Part shown: positions 53,900 to 62,345 of the stretch, in pieces | How the letters are laid out: the number at the start of each line of letters is the position of its first letter | Position numbering within the stretch: position 1 is the first letter of the stretch | DNA from: JABWCQ01 sp964530625 | GTDB taxonomy: Bacteria > Electryoneota > RPQS01 | Direction of reading: 5' to 3' | Assembly (NCBI GenBank): GCA_964530625.1 | Contig: CAZHAK010000004.1 | Span: 95,785-159,784 of the forward strand | Length of the DNA stretch: 64,000 bases | The notes under the pieces: generated by a model | What the model was told of the DNA's origin: nothing | Seen by the model: the letters and a program-made list of their open reading frames with translations, nothing else | The model's database searches: none | Translations under genes and position numbers: made by a program

Positions 53900-54814
53900 A
53901 TGTTGTCTCTGCCTGCCGCCGCGAACGCCCGCATCGCCTCATTGGCCCGCCGCACGTGCCTGTTGCACTTCAACACTGGCGAGCAGACGGAAGCCGTGTT
54001 GCGCGGGAAACTGTTCGACGAGAGCAGTGGCGGTGTGGCAGTCGGTGATTGGGTTCAGGCGACGCGCGAAGACGACAAGTGGGCGGTAGAAGAGGTCTTC
54101 CCTCGCGCGAACGCTTATATAAGAAAAGGCCTGCGCAAAGAGCGTCAGGTCATGTTCTCAAATGCCGACCGGGTGTTAATCGTCGCGTCGTTAGCCAGAC
54201 CGCAAACAAAAATTGCTGCGGTCGATCGCTTTCTTGTTGCTGCACTCTTTGGAAAAGTGCCGCCCGTTCTGATACTAACCAAAAGTGATTTAGACTCGGA
54301 CGGCCAACGCTTACGCGAAATACGCGACGTGTTCGAGACTTTTGATTTTCCGATTCACTCCGTCAGCAATGTCAACGGCGAGGGAATCGAAACCTTGCGC
54401 CACTTACTCTCCCAAGGAGTCAGCGCCATCATCGGCAACTCCGGTGTCGGCAAAAGTTCTTTAACCAATTCCTTAATCCCTGAACTTGAACTGCGTGTCC
54501 GCGAAGTCAGCTCCTGGTCCGGGAAAGGCGTACACACGACCACCGCCGCACTGCTGGTTCCCTTCGGTGAGCGCGCGATGCTGATTGACACTCCGGGCAT
54601 GAAAAGTTTTGTGCCCTACGGATTGACCCGTGAAAACTTAACATCGCTGTTTCCAGAAATTCAGACTCTCGCCGGACTGTGCAGGTTTCGAAATTGCAAG
54701 CACGTCGCCGAACCGGACTGTGCAGTGCTTGAGGCGCTAGACGAAAAGACTCTGGCGCAGTCAAGATACCGGAGCTTCAACAGACTACTCAGCGAACTGG
54801 AAGAAGAATACTAA
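53900..54814 (+). CDS. rsgA: Ribosome small-subunit-dependent GTPase A
   Basis: With the ATG at 53900 the protein has 304 residues. It shows the circularly permuted GTPase order: OB fold first (EAVLRGKLF ... VAVGDWVQATRED), then G4 TKSDL, G1 GNSGVGKSSLTN and G3 DTPGM, ending with the zinc-binding knuckle LCRFRNCKHVAEPDCAV. RsgA checks and releases factors from the immature 30S subunit during ribosome assembly. TTG codons at 53861 and 53888 could extend the N-terminus but overlap the divergent gene. Standalone gene, followed by a diverged palindrome and a bidirectional terminator. Confidence 0.95.
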   Translation: MLSLPAAANARIASLARRTCLLHFNTGEQTEAVLRGKLFDESSGGVAVGDWVQATREDDKWAVEEVFPRANAYIRKGLRKERQVMFSNADRVLIVASLARPQTKIAAVDRFLVAALFGKVPPVLILTKSDLDSDGQRLREIRDVFETFDFPIHSVSNVNGEGIETLRHLLSQGVSAIIGNSGVGKSSLTNSLIPELELRVREVSSWSGKGVHTTTAALLVPFGERAMLIDTPGMKSFVPYGLTRENLTSLFPEIQTLAGLCRFRNCKHVAEPDCAVLEALDEKTLAQSRYRSFNRLLSELEEEY

Positions 54815-54822
54815 TTTTGTTC

Positions 54823-54868
54823 GCCGCTGTAGGCCTCCAGCCTGTCCCCGTAAGGATCCCGCAATGGC
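54823..54868 (+). repeat. Diverged interspersed palindrome, copy F
   Basis: Shares the outer GCCG-CTG left arm and the CCCGCAATGGC right end of the family, but the centre is replaced by AGGC-CTCCA-GCCT and TGTCCCCGTAAGGATCC, giving 46 bp. Probably a divergent or composite member. Located 9 bases after the rsgA stop. Confidence 0.5.
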
Positions 54869-54879
54869 GATCCATTGAA

Positions 54880-54904
54880 AAAAGACGGCGCAGGCCGTCT
54901 TTTC
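54880..54904. terminator. Bidirectional terminator
   Basis: AAAAGACGGC, loop GCAG, GCCGTCTTTT: a 10-bp perfect stem between convergent rsgA and the CBS gene. Confidence 0.85.
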
Positions 54905-54909
54905 CCTTT

Positions 54910-56319
54910 TCAGGCTTTGCCGTTCGATGAGCTCTTGTGCAAGAGGTAATCGATCAAATCAATCTTCGTGATAATATCGCGCGGCACGTCGTCCCTTAAC
55001 ACCATCACCGCTTCGTGCTTCATGCGCGTGAAGATCTGACTGAGTGAATCAAGACTTTCGTCTTCAGCGACACACGGAAAGTCGCTTTGCACTATCGGCT
55101 CAATACTCGAATGCGCGGTGCCGATGCCCGAAAGCATAAACTTCAGCATGTCCGCTTCATGTATCAATCCGAGCACCTTGTCGTTGTCCATCACCGGCAA
55201 TTGCGAGATTCCGTTGTTCTTCATGCACGTAATCACGTCGCCAACCTTTTCTTCGCTGCGCACAAAAATTAGAGTATGCGGTACGCGGCTCGCGAGCAGT
55301 TCGCGCACCGTGCCGAGCTTGGACGGCTCGCTGAGCAATCCGTTGTCGCGCATCCATTCGTCGTTGTACATTTTTGAAAGATAGCGCGTGCCGCTGTCAG
55401 GAAGTATGGTCACAATCACCGAGCCTTTCGGCGCCGTCTTCGCGACTTCTATCGCCGCATGCACCGCGCCACCCGACGAACCACCGGCCATGATGCCTTC
55501 TTCGCGGCACATTCTGCGCGCGTTGGAAAAACACATGTTGTCATCCACTTGGAACATGTCGTCAACAAGCGACAAGTCCATGTTGCCCGTGATCATGTCT
55601 TCGCCCATGCCTTCGACTTTATACACGAACGGTTCGCTCATCTTGCCCGTTTTCCACATGCTGTAAAAAATCGAGCCGTGCGGATCCACCGCGATACATT
55701 TTATCTTCGGATTCTTTTCCTTGAGATACTTCGCGATTCCGGCAAACGTCCCGAACGTTCCCACACCCGCGACGATGTGCGTGACCTGTCCTTCAGTCTG
55801 CTCCCAAATCTCCTTGCCCGTCAGATGATAGTGCGCTTCCGTGTTCACCGGATTGTGGTACTGGTTGACGTAATAACTTCCCGGCGTTTCGCGGTGAATG
55901 CGCTTCGCCGTTTCGTAATAACTTTGCGGCGATTCGGCAGGCACATTGGTCGGCGTCACCACAACTTTCGCGCCGTAAGCTTTCATCCCGTCAGCTTTTT
56001 CCTGCGACATCTTATCCGGCATCGTGAAAATACAGCGATACCCTTTCACTGCCGCCACCATCGCCACGCCCTGCCCCGTGTTGCCGCTCGTGTTTTCGAC
56101 AATCAACCCGCCGGGTTTCAGTTCGCCACTCTCCGCGGCTTTCTCGATCATGTAAATCGCGATTCGATCCTTAATCGAGCCGGACGGATTAAGATGTTCG
56201 CACTTGACCCAAATTTCCGAGCCAAGTCCTTTGCCCATTTTGTTCAACCGAACCAGCGGCGTATTGCCGATAGCTTCGGTAATGTCGTTCAATCTGTTGT
56301 GTGGTTTAGATGCGTTCAT
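54910..56319 (-). CDS. Cystathionine beta-synthase (PLP domain plus CBS pair)
   Basis: The 469-residue protein has a fold-type II PLP domain (residues 1-330): PLP lysine in PSGSIKDRIAIY, the substrate loop ENTSGNTGQGVAMVAA, and GVGTFGTFAGIAKYLKEKNP plus GGSSGGAVHAAI for the phosphate. The C-terminal two CBS motifs (FVRSEEKVGDVITCMKNNGI; SDFPCVAEDESLDSLSQIF) are as in cystathionine beta-synthase and not in plain cysteine synthase. It makes cystathionine from serine and homocysteine, or cysteine by sulfhydrylation; the CBS pair may bind adenosyl compounds. The gene order is followed by an ATP-grasp gene only 18 bases upstream. Confidence 0.85.
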   Translation of the reverse strand: MNASKPHNRLNDITEAIGNTPLVRLNKMGKGLGSEIWVKCEHLNPSGSIKDRIAIYMIEKAAESGELKPGGLIVENTSGNTGQGVAMVAAVKGYRCIFTMPDKMSQEKADGMKAYGAKVVVTPTNVPAESPQSYYETAKRIHRETPGSYYVNQYHNPVNTEAHYHLTGKEIWEQTEGQVTHIVAGVGTFGTFAGIAKYLKEKNPKIKCIAVDPHGSIFYSMWKTGKMSEPFVYKVEGMGEDMITGNMDLSLVDDMFQVDDNMCFSNARRMCREEGIMAGGSSGGAVHAAIEVAKTAPKGSVIVTILPDSGTRYLSKMYNDEWMRDNGLLSEPSKLGTVRELLASRVPHTLIFVRSEEKVGDVITCMKNNGISQLPVMDNDKVLGLIHEADMLKFMLSGIGTAHSSIEPIVQSDFPCVAEDESLDSLSQIFTRMKHEAVMVLRDDVPRDIITKIDLIDYLLHKSSSNGKA

Positions 56320-56337
56320 GCGATGTATAAGAATAAT

Positions 56338-57186
56338 TTATGAAGGATAAACTAATTTAGCGAGAGCGGAGTCCGCCCCGTCCCCAAACTCCAAAAACAA
56401 ATAGGGCTCGATGAGTTCAAGCTCCATGAGCACAAACTGACCCTCGCGTATCACGCCGTCCACGCGAGCGTAGAGTGGTTTTTCTGCAAACGGAATCTTC
56501 TCCAAAACTCCGCGAGCCTGCGTTACAATCTCCGGCGCGACCGTAGCCGTAACCTGTTCGCCGCCGTACCTTGGCTGCACGCGAAAATCACCCGGCCGTG
56601 GAGTCTTCAAAACAGCATGCGAGTACTCGTTTGCAAAATACATCAGCGAATATTCGCCGGGACTTACGACTTCTTCGATAAAAGGCTGCAGCATCAATCC
56701 CTTGTGAAGATTCACCTCGCGCAGCAATTCAAACACGTTGCCGACATTTTCCGGCGACACACGATGCGTGTCGTACGCCCCCGCCGAAACCGTTGGCTTC
56801 AAAACACTCGGGCCATGAACCGACTCAGCCAACAGCTCTTCCGTCAACTTCCCTCGCGGAATCCACACCGTCTCAGGAATCAAAACCCCACGCGCAACCA
56901 AATCACGCAGGTAAAGTTTGTCGCTGTTCCAGCGCAAAATGTTCGGCGGATTGTGGAGCCGAATTCCCGCCGCCTCAACCCGGTCAATCCATTTCAAAAA
57001 CTCCAGCACGTTACTGCTGTAATCCCATGTGCAGCGCACAATGATCTGTGAACACTTGCGCCAACTCTCCTGCGGATCATTCCAAACTACAATAGAACAC
57101 TCCGTGCGTTTGGATAATTCTTGAAAGTGCAGTTGTTCGCCGCCGGTAAGTTCCGGAAGATCACGGCACGTCGCCAAGCCGATCAC
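56338..57186 (-). CDS. ATP-grasp ligase (RimK/glutathione-synthetase-like)
   Basis: The 282-residue protein shows the ATP-grasp fold: PNILRWNSDKLYLRDLVARGV, SVLKPTVSAGAYDTHRV (ATP Lys loop), LMLQPFIEEVVSPGEYSLMYF, and the metal-binding end ARVDGVIREGQFVLMELELIEPYLFLEF. These proteins form a peptide or amide bond between a carboxylate and an amine using ATP; the closest named relatives are the DcsG/RimK-like ATP-grasp ligases, but the substrate here is unknown. The GTG start overlaps the upstream GDPD stop (GTGA). It lies beside the sulfur-amino-acid gene, so a thiol or glutamate-type peptide product is conceivable. Confidence 0.8.
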   Translation of the reverse strand: MIGLATCRDLPELTGGEQLHFQELSKRTECSIVVWNDPQESWRKCSQIIVRCTWDYSSNVLEFLKWIDRVEAAGIRLHNPPNILRWNSDKLYLRDLVARGVLIPETVWIPRGKLTEELLAESVHGPSVLKPTVSAGAYDTHRVSPENVGNVFELLREVNLHKGLMLQPFIEEVVSPGEYSLMYFANEYSHAVLKTPRPGDFRVQPRYGGEQVTATVAPEIVTQARGVLEKIPFAEKPLYARVDGVIREGQFVLMELELIEPYLFLEFGDGADSALAKLVYPS

Positions 57187-57887
57187 AGCGACTCGGCGAT
57201 TTTCTTCGGCTCGTCGGTGATAATCCCGCTCACGCCCATTTCTATCAATCGCTTTGCTTCCACAGGATCATTCACCGTCCACGTAAACAACGGCACGTTG
57301 TGGCTCTTGAAAAATCCGGCTATGTCCGGCGTGATCATTTTGTGAAAAAACGCAATCCCCCGTGCTTCAATCTTCTGCACCGTCGCCAGTGCGTCTGCCA
57401 TGCTCATCTCCTGCGCGACGATCCAGATCGCTGGCACGTCGGGAGCAAGTTTGCGATAAACCGCAACTGTTCCGGGCAAAAAGCTCGAAAACAGGAAAGT
57501 GTCCTTCACCAAACTCTTGCGCGCGATCTCGATCACGGCCGCCTCGTGGCCCGCAACTTTGAGTTCGATATTTACAAATCCCTTGCCCGACAATTCGCGC
57601 AGCACTTCTTCCAGCGTGTGAACATGCGCGCGCAATCCGTGTGCCACTTCGCGCATCTCGGCATATGTCAATTCCGAAAGTTTCTCGCCTGTCGCAAACT
57701 TCTCGTCGTGAAACACGACCGGAATTCCGTCGAACGTAATCTGCACGTCCAGTTCCACCCCGTCCGCGCCTTCGTCGAGCGCCAAACGAAATGACGCAAT
57801 CGTATTTTCCTGCGCGCCCTTAGGCGAGCCGCGATGCCCCAAAATTACGGGACGGCCGCTCAATATCTGTCGAAAGCGATCAGCCAT
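57183..57887 (-). CDS. Glycerophosphodiester phosphodiesterase
   Basis: The 234-residue protein carries the GDPD signature: VILGHRGSPKGAQENTIASF (catalytic His and Glu), DGVELDVQITFDGIPVVFHDEKF (metal-binding Glu-Leu-Asp and His), NIELKVAG and TWTVNDP near the end. It splits glycerophosphodiesters to glycerol-3-phosphate and an alcohol. No signal peptide is seen, so it is probably cytoplasmic. It is coupled by overlap to the ATP-grasp gene and lies 39 bases downstream of dapL. Confidence 0.9.
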   Translation of the reverse strand: MADRFRQILSGRPVILGHRGSPKGAQENTIASFRLALDEGADGVELDVQITFDGIPVVFHDEKFATGEKLSELTYAEMREVAHGLRAHVHTLEEVLRELSGKGFVNIELKVAGHEAAVIEIARKSLVKDTFLFSSFLPGTVAVYRKLAPDVPAIWIVAQEMSMADALATVQKIEARGIAFFHKMITPDIAGFFKSHNVPLFTWTVNDPVEAKRLIEMGVSGIITDEPKKIAESL

Positions 57888-57926
57888 TGCAGAGACGATG
57901 AGGGATGGGGAATGCGGGATGACTCT

Positions 57927-59066
57927 TCAAGCGATTCTCTGCATGGCTAATTTTATTCTGTCCAAGGGCTGCGTGAGCGCCAAACGAATGTAGCCCGTGC
58001 CTTCACTGCCGAATCCGCGACCCGGCGTCACCACGACGTCTCGATTCAAAGCACTCTGCACAAACGGCAATTCGTCGTCGCCGACTCGCGCCCACACATA
58101 AAACGTCGCCGGACTTTCAATCACGTCCAACCCGAGTTCGCGCAAGGCCTTTTCCGCATACGCCCTGCGCTCGCCGTAAATCTTGCGAATCTCCACAACT
58201 TCTTTCGGCGGCTCCGCCCCGCGATAACCCGCCAGCCCGTCCGCCATCGCGCGCTGAATCAGCAACGGCGCGCCCGAATCAATCTGTGACTTCGCCTTCA
58301 CCAACGCCGAAATCAAATCCGCTCGCCCTACGCAAAACCCGATACGAAACCCCGTCGCGTTAAACACTTTCGACAGCGAATGCATCTCCACCGCGTTCTC
58401 CGTGTATTGCAAAAATGACGGCGCGACATAGTCCCCGAACGTCATTTCGCTGTACGCGTGATCGTGACACACCACCGTCTCCGGATGTGTGTCGGCGAAA
58501 TCCTGCAAGCTCTGCCAGAAGAATTCCGTCGCAATCGCGCCAGTCGGATTATTTGGATAGTTGCAAAAGAGCATCTTCGAACCTTCCGCCAAACTCAAGT
58601 CCGGCAGGAAACCATTCTCCTGCAAGAGCGGCATCGTCTTCACTTTCCCGTCACACAATATCGCCACACCCTGCGCATACACCGGATAAGCCGGCGACGG
58701 ACACGCGACACTATCCCCCGGATTCACAAACGCGCGCCCGAGCGACGAGAGTCCCTCTTTCCCTCCCAGCACCACACAAATCTGCGTGTCGGGATTCAGT
58801 TCGACTCCGAATCGTCCCTTAAAATATTTTGCAATCGCCTTGCGCACTCCCGCATCACCGCGCGACGACGAATAAAAATGCGCGTCCGGATCAGCCGCGT
58901 GCTGCTGCAAACTTTTCGTAAACGAATCCGGCGGCATCAAATCAGGATCACCGATCCCGAGATTAATAACATCCCGTCCGGCAGCCGTCTTCTCGGCAAT
59001 CTTCTTCTCAAGATCAGCGAAAAGATATTCAGGTAATCGCGTTAAACGTTGTGCTGGTGCTGACAA
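57927..59066 (-). CDS. dapL: LL-diaminopimelate aminotransferase
   Basis: The enzyme transfers an amino group to tetrahydrodipicolinate to give LL-DAP in lysine and peptidoglycan synthesis. Motifs are N-terminal RLPEYLFADLEKKIAEKTAA and DVINLGIGDPDLMPP, Asn/Asp of NYPNNPTG and CHDHAYSEMTFGDY, and the PLP lysine in SLSKVFNATGFRIG. From the TTG at 59066 (LSAPAQRLTRLPEYLF) it has 379 residues. There is no ATG in frame; the only earlier start-like codon, TTG 59120, would translate a REP element (LVLSAATGAAATHV), so the native start seems to lie against or have been altered by repeat insertion. dapF lies upstream on the same strand. Confidence 0.85.
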   Translation of the reverse strand: MSAPAQRLTRLPEYLFADLEKKIAEKTAAGRDVINLGIGDPDLMPPDSFTKSLQQHAADPDAHFYSSSRGDAGVRKAIAKYFKGRFGVELNPDTQICVVLGGKEGLSSLGRAFVNPGDSVACPSPAYPVYAQGVAILCDGKVKTMPLLQENGFLPDLSLAEGSKMLFCNYPNNPTGAIATEFFWQSLQDFADTHPETVVCHDHAYSEMTFGDYVAPSFLQYTENAVEMHSLSKVFNATGFRIGFCVGRADLISALVKAKSQIDSGAPLLIQRAMADGLAGYRGAEPPKEVVEIRKIYGERRAYAEKALRELGLDVIESPATFYVWARVGDDELPFVQSALNRDVVVTPGRGFGSEGTGYIRLALTQPLDRIKLAMQRIA

Positions 59067-59084
59067 TGTGGTAGTAGTTACATG

Positions 59085-59276
59085 TGTAGCGGCTGCCCCT
59101 GTGGCTGCCGATAATACCAATCAATCACACTACAAGCCGATCTAGCACGATAGCGTAGTTAGCTTGTAGCGGCTGCCCCTGTGGCTGCCGATTATACCAA
59201 TCAATCACACTACAAGCCGATCTACCACGATAGCGTAGTTAGCTTGTAGCGGCTGCCCCTGTGGCTGCCGATTATA
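59085..59276. repeat. REP tandem array: 80-bp unit, 2.4 copies
   Basis: Units start at 59085, 59165 and 59245 (last one partial). The first two differ at only two of 80 positions. Each begins with a 26-bp REP core TGTAGC-GGCTGCC-CCTGT-GGCTGCC-G, foldable to an 8-bp stem with one T-T mismatch and loop CCTGT, followed by spacer with TACAAGC...GCTTGTA arms. It lies between the RAYT stop and dapL start. An exact copy of the core is at 59549-59574, inside the transposase. Confidence 0.9.
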
Positions 59277-59834
59277 TCACAATCTTTCCTTGTAGTTCGG
59301 ATGAAATCGGTCTTCTGTCCATTTAGCAGGATTGTGATCAATATAGTTGCGTACTTTTTGAATCAACTCTGTCTTGCGCACAATTTGATCGTAATAGCTT
59401 CGTTGCCAGACTGCGATGTTAAAGGGTTCATACTCGCCGCGCCTAACACCCTTAATGTACTCAGATGTAGTCCGACTCTTAAACTCGTGCATTAAGCGAA
59501 GAATTTCTTCGTTCTGAATTCCCCGTCGAAACGGAATCTCGTTGTCTTCGGCAGCCACAGGGGCAGCCGCTACACTACTTTGAACCCACACTAAGGCATG
59601 AAAATGATTTGGCATGACCACATGGCAATCAAATCTGACTGAATGTGTTTGCTCCTTGATGGAGATCCACGTCGCCTCAATCATTTTGCCTGCCATATTG
59701 AGTACCATCGCGCTATTCCGAACTTCGCCGAATAGATACGCTCGCCACTTAGTGCAACACGTCAAGAAGTATGCTCTATTGCTGCTGTAATCGAATTCCT
59801 GTAAGCGTAGCGATTCTCTTGACGTTTCACCCAC
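59277..59834 (-). CDS. REP-associated tyrosine transposase (RAYT, IS200-like Y1)
   Basis: This 185-residue protein has the Y1/HUH features of RAYTs: AYFLTCCTKWRAYLFGE, the metal-binding HUH motif in CHVVMPNHFHALVW (His 77 and His 79), and the catalytic Tyr in AVWQRSYYDQIVRK (Tyr 147/148), then YIDHNPAKW. RAYTs cut and mobilise REP hairpins. Residues 87-96 (SVAAAPVAAE) are encoded by an exact REP core in reverse orientation. The start is a GTG immediately after the dapF stop with GGAGG upstream, so translation is coupled to dapF. The gene interrupts a dapF-dapL unit, with its own repeats at the 3' side. Confidence 0.92.
   Translation of the reverse strand: MGETSRESLRLQEFDYSSNRAYFLTCCTKWRAYLFGEVRNSAMVLNMAGKMIEATWISIKEQTHSVRFDCHVVMPNHFHALVWVQSSVAAAPVAAEDNEIPFRRGIQNEEILRLMHEFKSRTTSEYIKGVRRGEYEPFNIAVWQRSYYDQIVRKTELIQKVRNYIDHNPAKWTEDRFHPNYKERL
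59549..59574 (-). repeat. REP core inside the RAYT gene
   Basis: Exact reverse-complement of the 26-bp core in the 59085 array, in frame within the transposase. Confidence 0.9.
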
Positions 59835-60641
59835 TTACACCTCCCCCTCAAACACCCGCTCAGCAATCGAGCGCTGCCGAATCTCTCCAAACCCCGAAGC
59901 AACAGTGATATCCAACGCCCCGCCCGGCTGATGCACAGCAATCGGTTTGTCAAATTCAAAATGTCCCACCGCGCAACCCGCGCACGCGGTCGCCACAGAG
60001 CCTGAGCCGCATGCAAGCGTAATCCCCGCGCCGCGCTCCCATACCACCAAGTTGCACGACTCTTTCGAGAGCACATTCACAAACTCGATATTCGCGCCCA
60101 ACGGAAATGCCGGATTTTTTTCCAAACTCGGCCCGTACTTTTCAGCAAAAGCAATCTCGCGCTTCTCACCAAAAATAACGCCGTGCGGATTACCCACATT
60201 CACAGCGAGCACGTCAAACGATTTATCAAGCGAAGTAAGTTTCAACATCTTCGGCGCGCCCGCCTTCGCAAAATCCGGCGCGGGCATCGTCGTCTCAACT
60301 ACGTTGTCGCCAAGATACTTCGCTTTCAAAATCCCACCGCCGGTTTCCACCGTAATCTCGCGCGAAACATCGTAGCCCGAGTCCTGCAAGAACAACACAA
60401 AACAGCGCAGCCCGTTGCCCGATATCTCCGCCGGCGAGCCGTCCGCGTTCCACAGCCACATCCGGTGATCCGCTTCTTCGCTGGTCGTCCGCAGCAAAAT
60501 TCCGTCCGCCCCAATCCCCGTGTGCCGGTGACACAGCGCGCGCACCCGATCCGCCGTCAAGTGCTCCGGCCCCCATCCCGCCCGCGCGTCGAGCAGCAAA
60601 AAGTCGTTACCGAGTCCGTGATACTTGGAAAACTTCAGCAT
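59835..60641 (-). CDS. dapF: Diaminopimelate epimerase, with first active-site Cys replaced
   Basis: The 268-residue protein has the DapF fold and spacing: YHGLGNDFLLLD at the N-terminus, TGIGADGILL, then NADGSPAEISGNGLRC where the family has the first catalytic Cys (usually AExCGNG); here it is Ser 74. The second catalytic Cys is kept (Cys 211 in GAGITLACGSGSVATAC). DapF turns LL-DAP into meso-DAP for lysine and cell wall, which fits dapL nearby. Either Ser 74 changes the mechanism or rate, or another residue (for example Cys 80) contributes. The ATG at 60641 is preceded by AGGA. Confidence 0.85.
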   Translation of the reverse strand: MLKFSKYHGLGNDFLLLDARAGWGPEHLTADRVRALCHRHTGIGADGILLRTTSEEADHRMWLWNADGSPAEISGNGLRCFVLFLQDSGYDVSREITVETGGGILKAKYLGDNVVETTMPAPDFAKAGAPKMLKLTSLDKSFDVLAVNVGNPHGVIFGEKREIAFAEKYGPSLEKNPAFPLGANIEFVNVLSKESCNLVVWERGAGITLACGSGSVATACAGCAVGHFEFDKPIAVHQPGGALDITVASGFGEIRQRSIAERVFEGEV

Positions 60642-60868
60642 GTCCTAAAGAAACTACAATAATGTGCGGGAAAAGTCACACAGGCGGGAGTGCCCCGGAG
60701 TTCGCCGCCCCCCAATTTCGCGACTCCGTGCGCCAATTCGAGAAGAAACCATAATATAGCGGCTTTTCGGCAACGAGGCAAACCATCTTGCGCCGAGTGG
60801 TCAGGTTACGTATATTGCCTAAGTTATCTGCAATTTCAGGTTATTTTCGCTCCGGAAGGGCCCGCCTC

Positions 60869-62173
60869 ATGCGCAAGTCGCCAATTTTTCTGCTTCTCCT
60901 CTGCGCGTTCGTCACAACTACAGCCTTTGCGCGCCCTCAATATAGCGCGATTTTCGGCCAAAGCTGCTTTCTCTGCCATGCCAATCCCACCGGAAACGGC
61001 ATGCGCGAACTCTACGGCAGTCAGTTCTTCGGCCCGCAATACCTGCCCGTCCGGCCCGTCAATTATGAAACCCTGAACAAAATCAAGCCGCAGCTCTCTG
61101 AAAGTGTCACCATTGGCGCTGATTTGCGCACGATCTGGCTTGCAACCAGCACTTTGAATGATACCACCGAGGCTGGACTCTCCGCGCCCTTTTCGACCAA
61201 CACCGGTACCACCTCGCAAATGGAGGGAAATCTCTACCTGCAAATCCGTCCCACCGAGCAGATGATGATCTATCTGTCGCGTGGTGTAGCGGACGTCAGT
61301 GGCCGCATGGAAGCCTACGGACTCGCCAACCTAAAGGGTTATAAAGCTTGGATAAAGGGCGGTCAATTTCAAGAAAACTACGGCTACAGATTTGCCGACC
61401 ACACGGCCTTCACTCGTACCGGACTATGGAGCGGCTACGACGGAGGAGCCTTCAGTTCTCCCACTCCTCCCCACTATGGAGTCGGCATCGAAGCTGGAAC
61501 CCGCATCGCCACTTTTGACATCAGCGCGTCCTATACCAGCGCGCAGTCCAACATCCCGACGGATCGCGACCAGCAAAAGCGCTGGATGGCTCGCGCCTTC
61601 GGTCAGAGGCGAGTGCCTTTTGCCCAGAAATGGGTCGTCTCCGGCGGAGCAAGCTGGTTCCATGCCCCCGGTAAACCCGCCGATCCTGAAACCGGTTTCC
61701 CCGGCCAAGCCAACAAGACCGTCGCCTGGGGCGGCTTCGGCGGCATCGCCTTCGAAGGAATTCACAACCGCATGGGGAGCGGAAACGGCGCCTCGAATTT
61801 CGGCTGGCTGGCTACCTCACTGCTCTTCGAGTATGACCGGAAAAATTGGAATACTCCGTCCTCGTGGACGACCAATCCGTTCATGGTAACAAGCGCTTTC
61901 GCCACAGCACAGCTTGAAGTCATGGCCTACCAAGGAGTTTGGCTGCAATGTGCCTATGACTGGATGAATAACGCGGAAACATCCACAATTGCCGGAGAAG
62001 CTGAACGCACCTCTGTCGGTGTCGCCTCTTACGTCCTGCCGTGGGTTGAAGTGTCGCTAAAACACAGACTTTACTCCTCCGAAGAGAATCCAAGTAGATT
62101 TGTTCCCGAAAACATGCGAGCGCAAGCCCGCAACAAGAAGCAAATTGAAGCACAAATGCACGTGTTTTTCTAA
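60869..62173 (+). CDS. Outer-surface beta-barrel-like protein with one c-type heme motif
   Basis: The ATG at 60869 (GGAAGGG upstream) gives 434 residues and a signal peptide (FLLLLCAFVTTTAFARP). Near the mature N-terminus is CFLCHANPTGNGMRELYGSQFF, a CxxCH heme-attachment motif. The remainder consists of amphipathic beta strands with Trp/Tyr (TGLWSGYDGGAFSSPTPPHYGVG, FEYDRKNWNTPSSWTTN, WVEVSLKHRLYSSEENPSRF) like an outer-membrane barrel. A heme-bearing barrel could take part in outer-surface electron transfer, but a barrel with a structural heme is equally possible. Family known mainly from uncultured FCB lineages, by my impression only. A terminator follows. Confidence 0.7.
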   Translation: MRKSPIFLLLLCAFVTTTAFARPQYSAIFGQSCFLCHANPTGNGMRELYGSQFFGPQYLPVRPVNYETLNKIKPQLSESVTIGADLRTIWLATSTLNDTTEAGLSAPFSTNTGTTSQMEGNLYLQIRPTEQMMIYLSRGVADVSGRMEAYGLANLKGYKAWIKGGQFQENYGYRFADHTAFTRTGLWSGYDGGAFSSPTPPHYGVGIEAGTRIATFDISASYTSAQSNIPTDRDQQKRWMARAFGQRRVPFAQKWVVSGGASWFHAPGKPADPETGFPGQANKTVAWGGFGGIAFEGIHNRMGSGNGASNFGWLATSLLFEYDRKNWNTPSSWTTNPFMVTSAFATAQLEVMAYQGVWLQCAYDWMNNAETSTIAGEAERTSVGVASYVLPWVEVSLKHRLYSSEENPSRFVPENMRAQARNKKQIEAQMHVFF

Positions 62174-62194
62174 TCGAATAGGTCCGTTATGTTG

Positions 62195-62221
62195 AAAGCC
62201 CGCCACACCGGCGGGCTTTTT
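62195..62221 (+). terminator. Terminator of the heme-barrel gene
   Basis: AAAGCCCGCC, loop ACACC, GGCGGGCTTT and T-run: a 10-bp perfect stem. Confidence 0.85.
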
Positions 62222-62345
62222 CATTTCTCTATGTAAAAAACTTGACATTTTGAGTCAACTATTGCAAGTTATTGCTATGTGCTTGTCGCACATGGGAGAG
62301 CCTTCTTGTACATTTTCGTGAGTATCATCCCGTAAGGAGGCAATG

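Noticed and set aside
55459..56343. A 294-codon open frame antisense to the cystathionine beta-synthase gene
   Set aside because: Composition (His/Arg/Phe-rich) and lack of motifs mark it as a shadow of the real gene.
59085..59276. CRISPR array, because of regularly spaced repeats
   Set aside because: Spacer parts are as identical as the repeat cores; it is a tandem 80-bp duplication with a REP core, next to a RAYT and not to cas genes.
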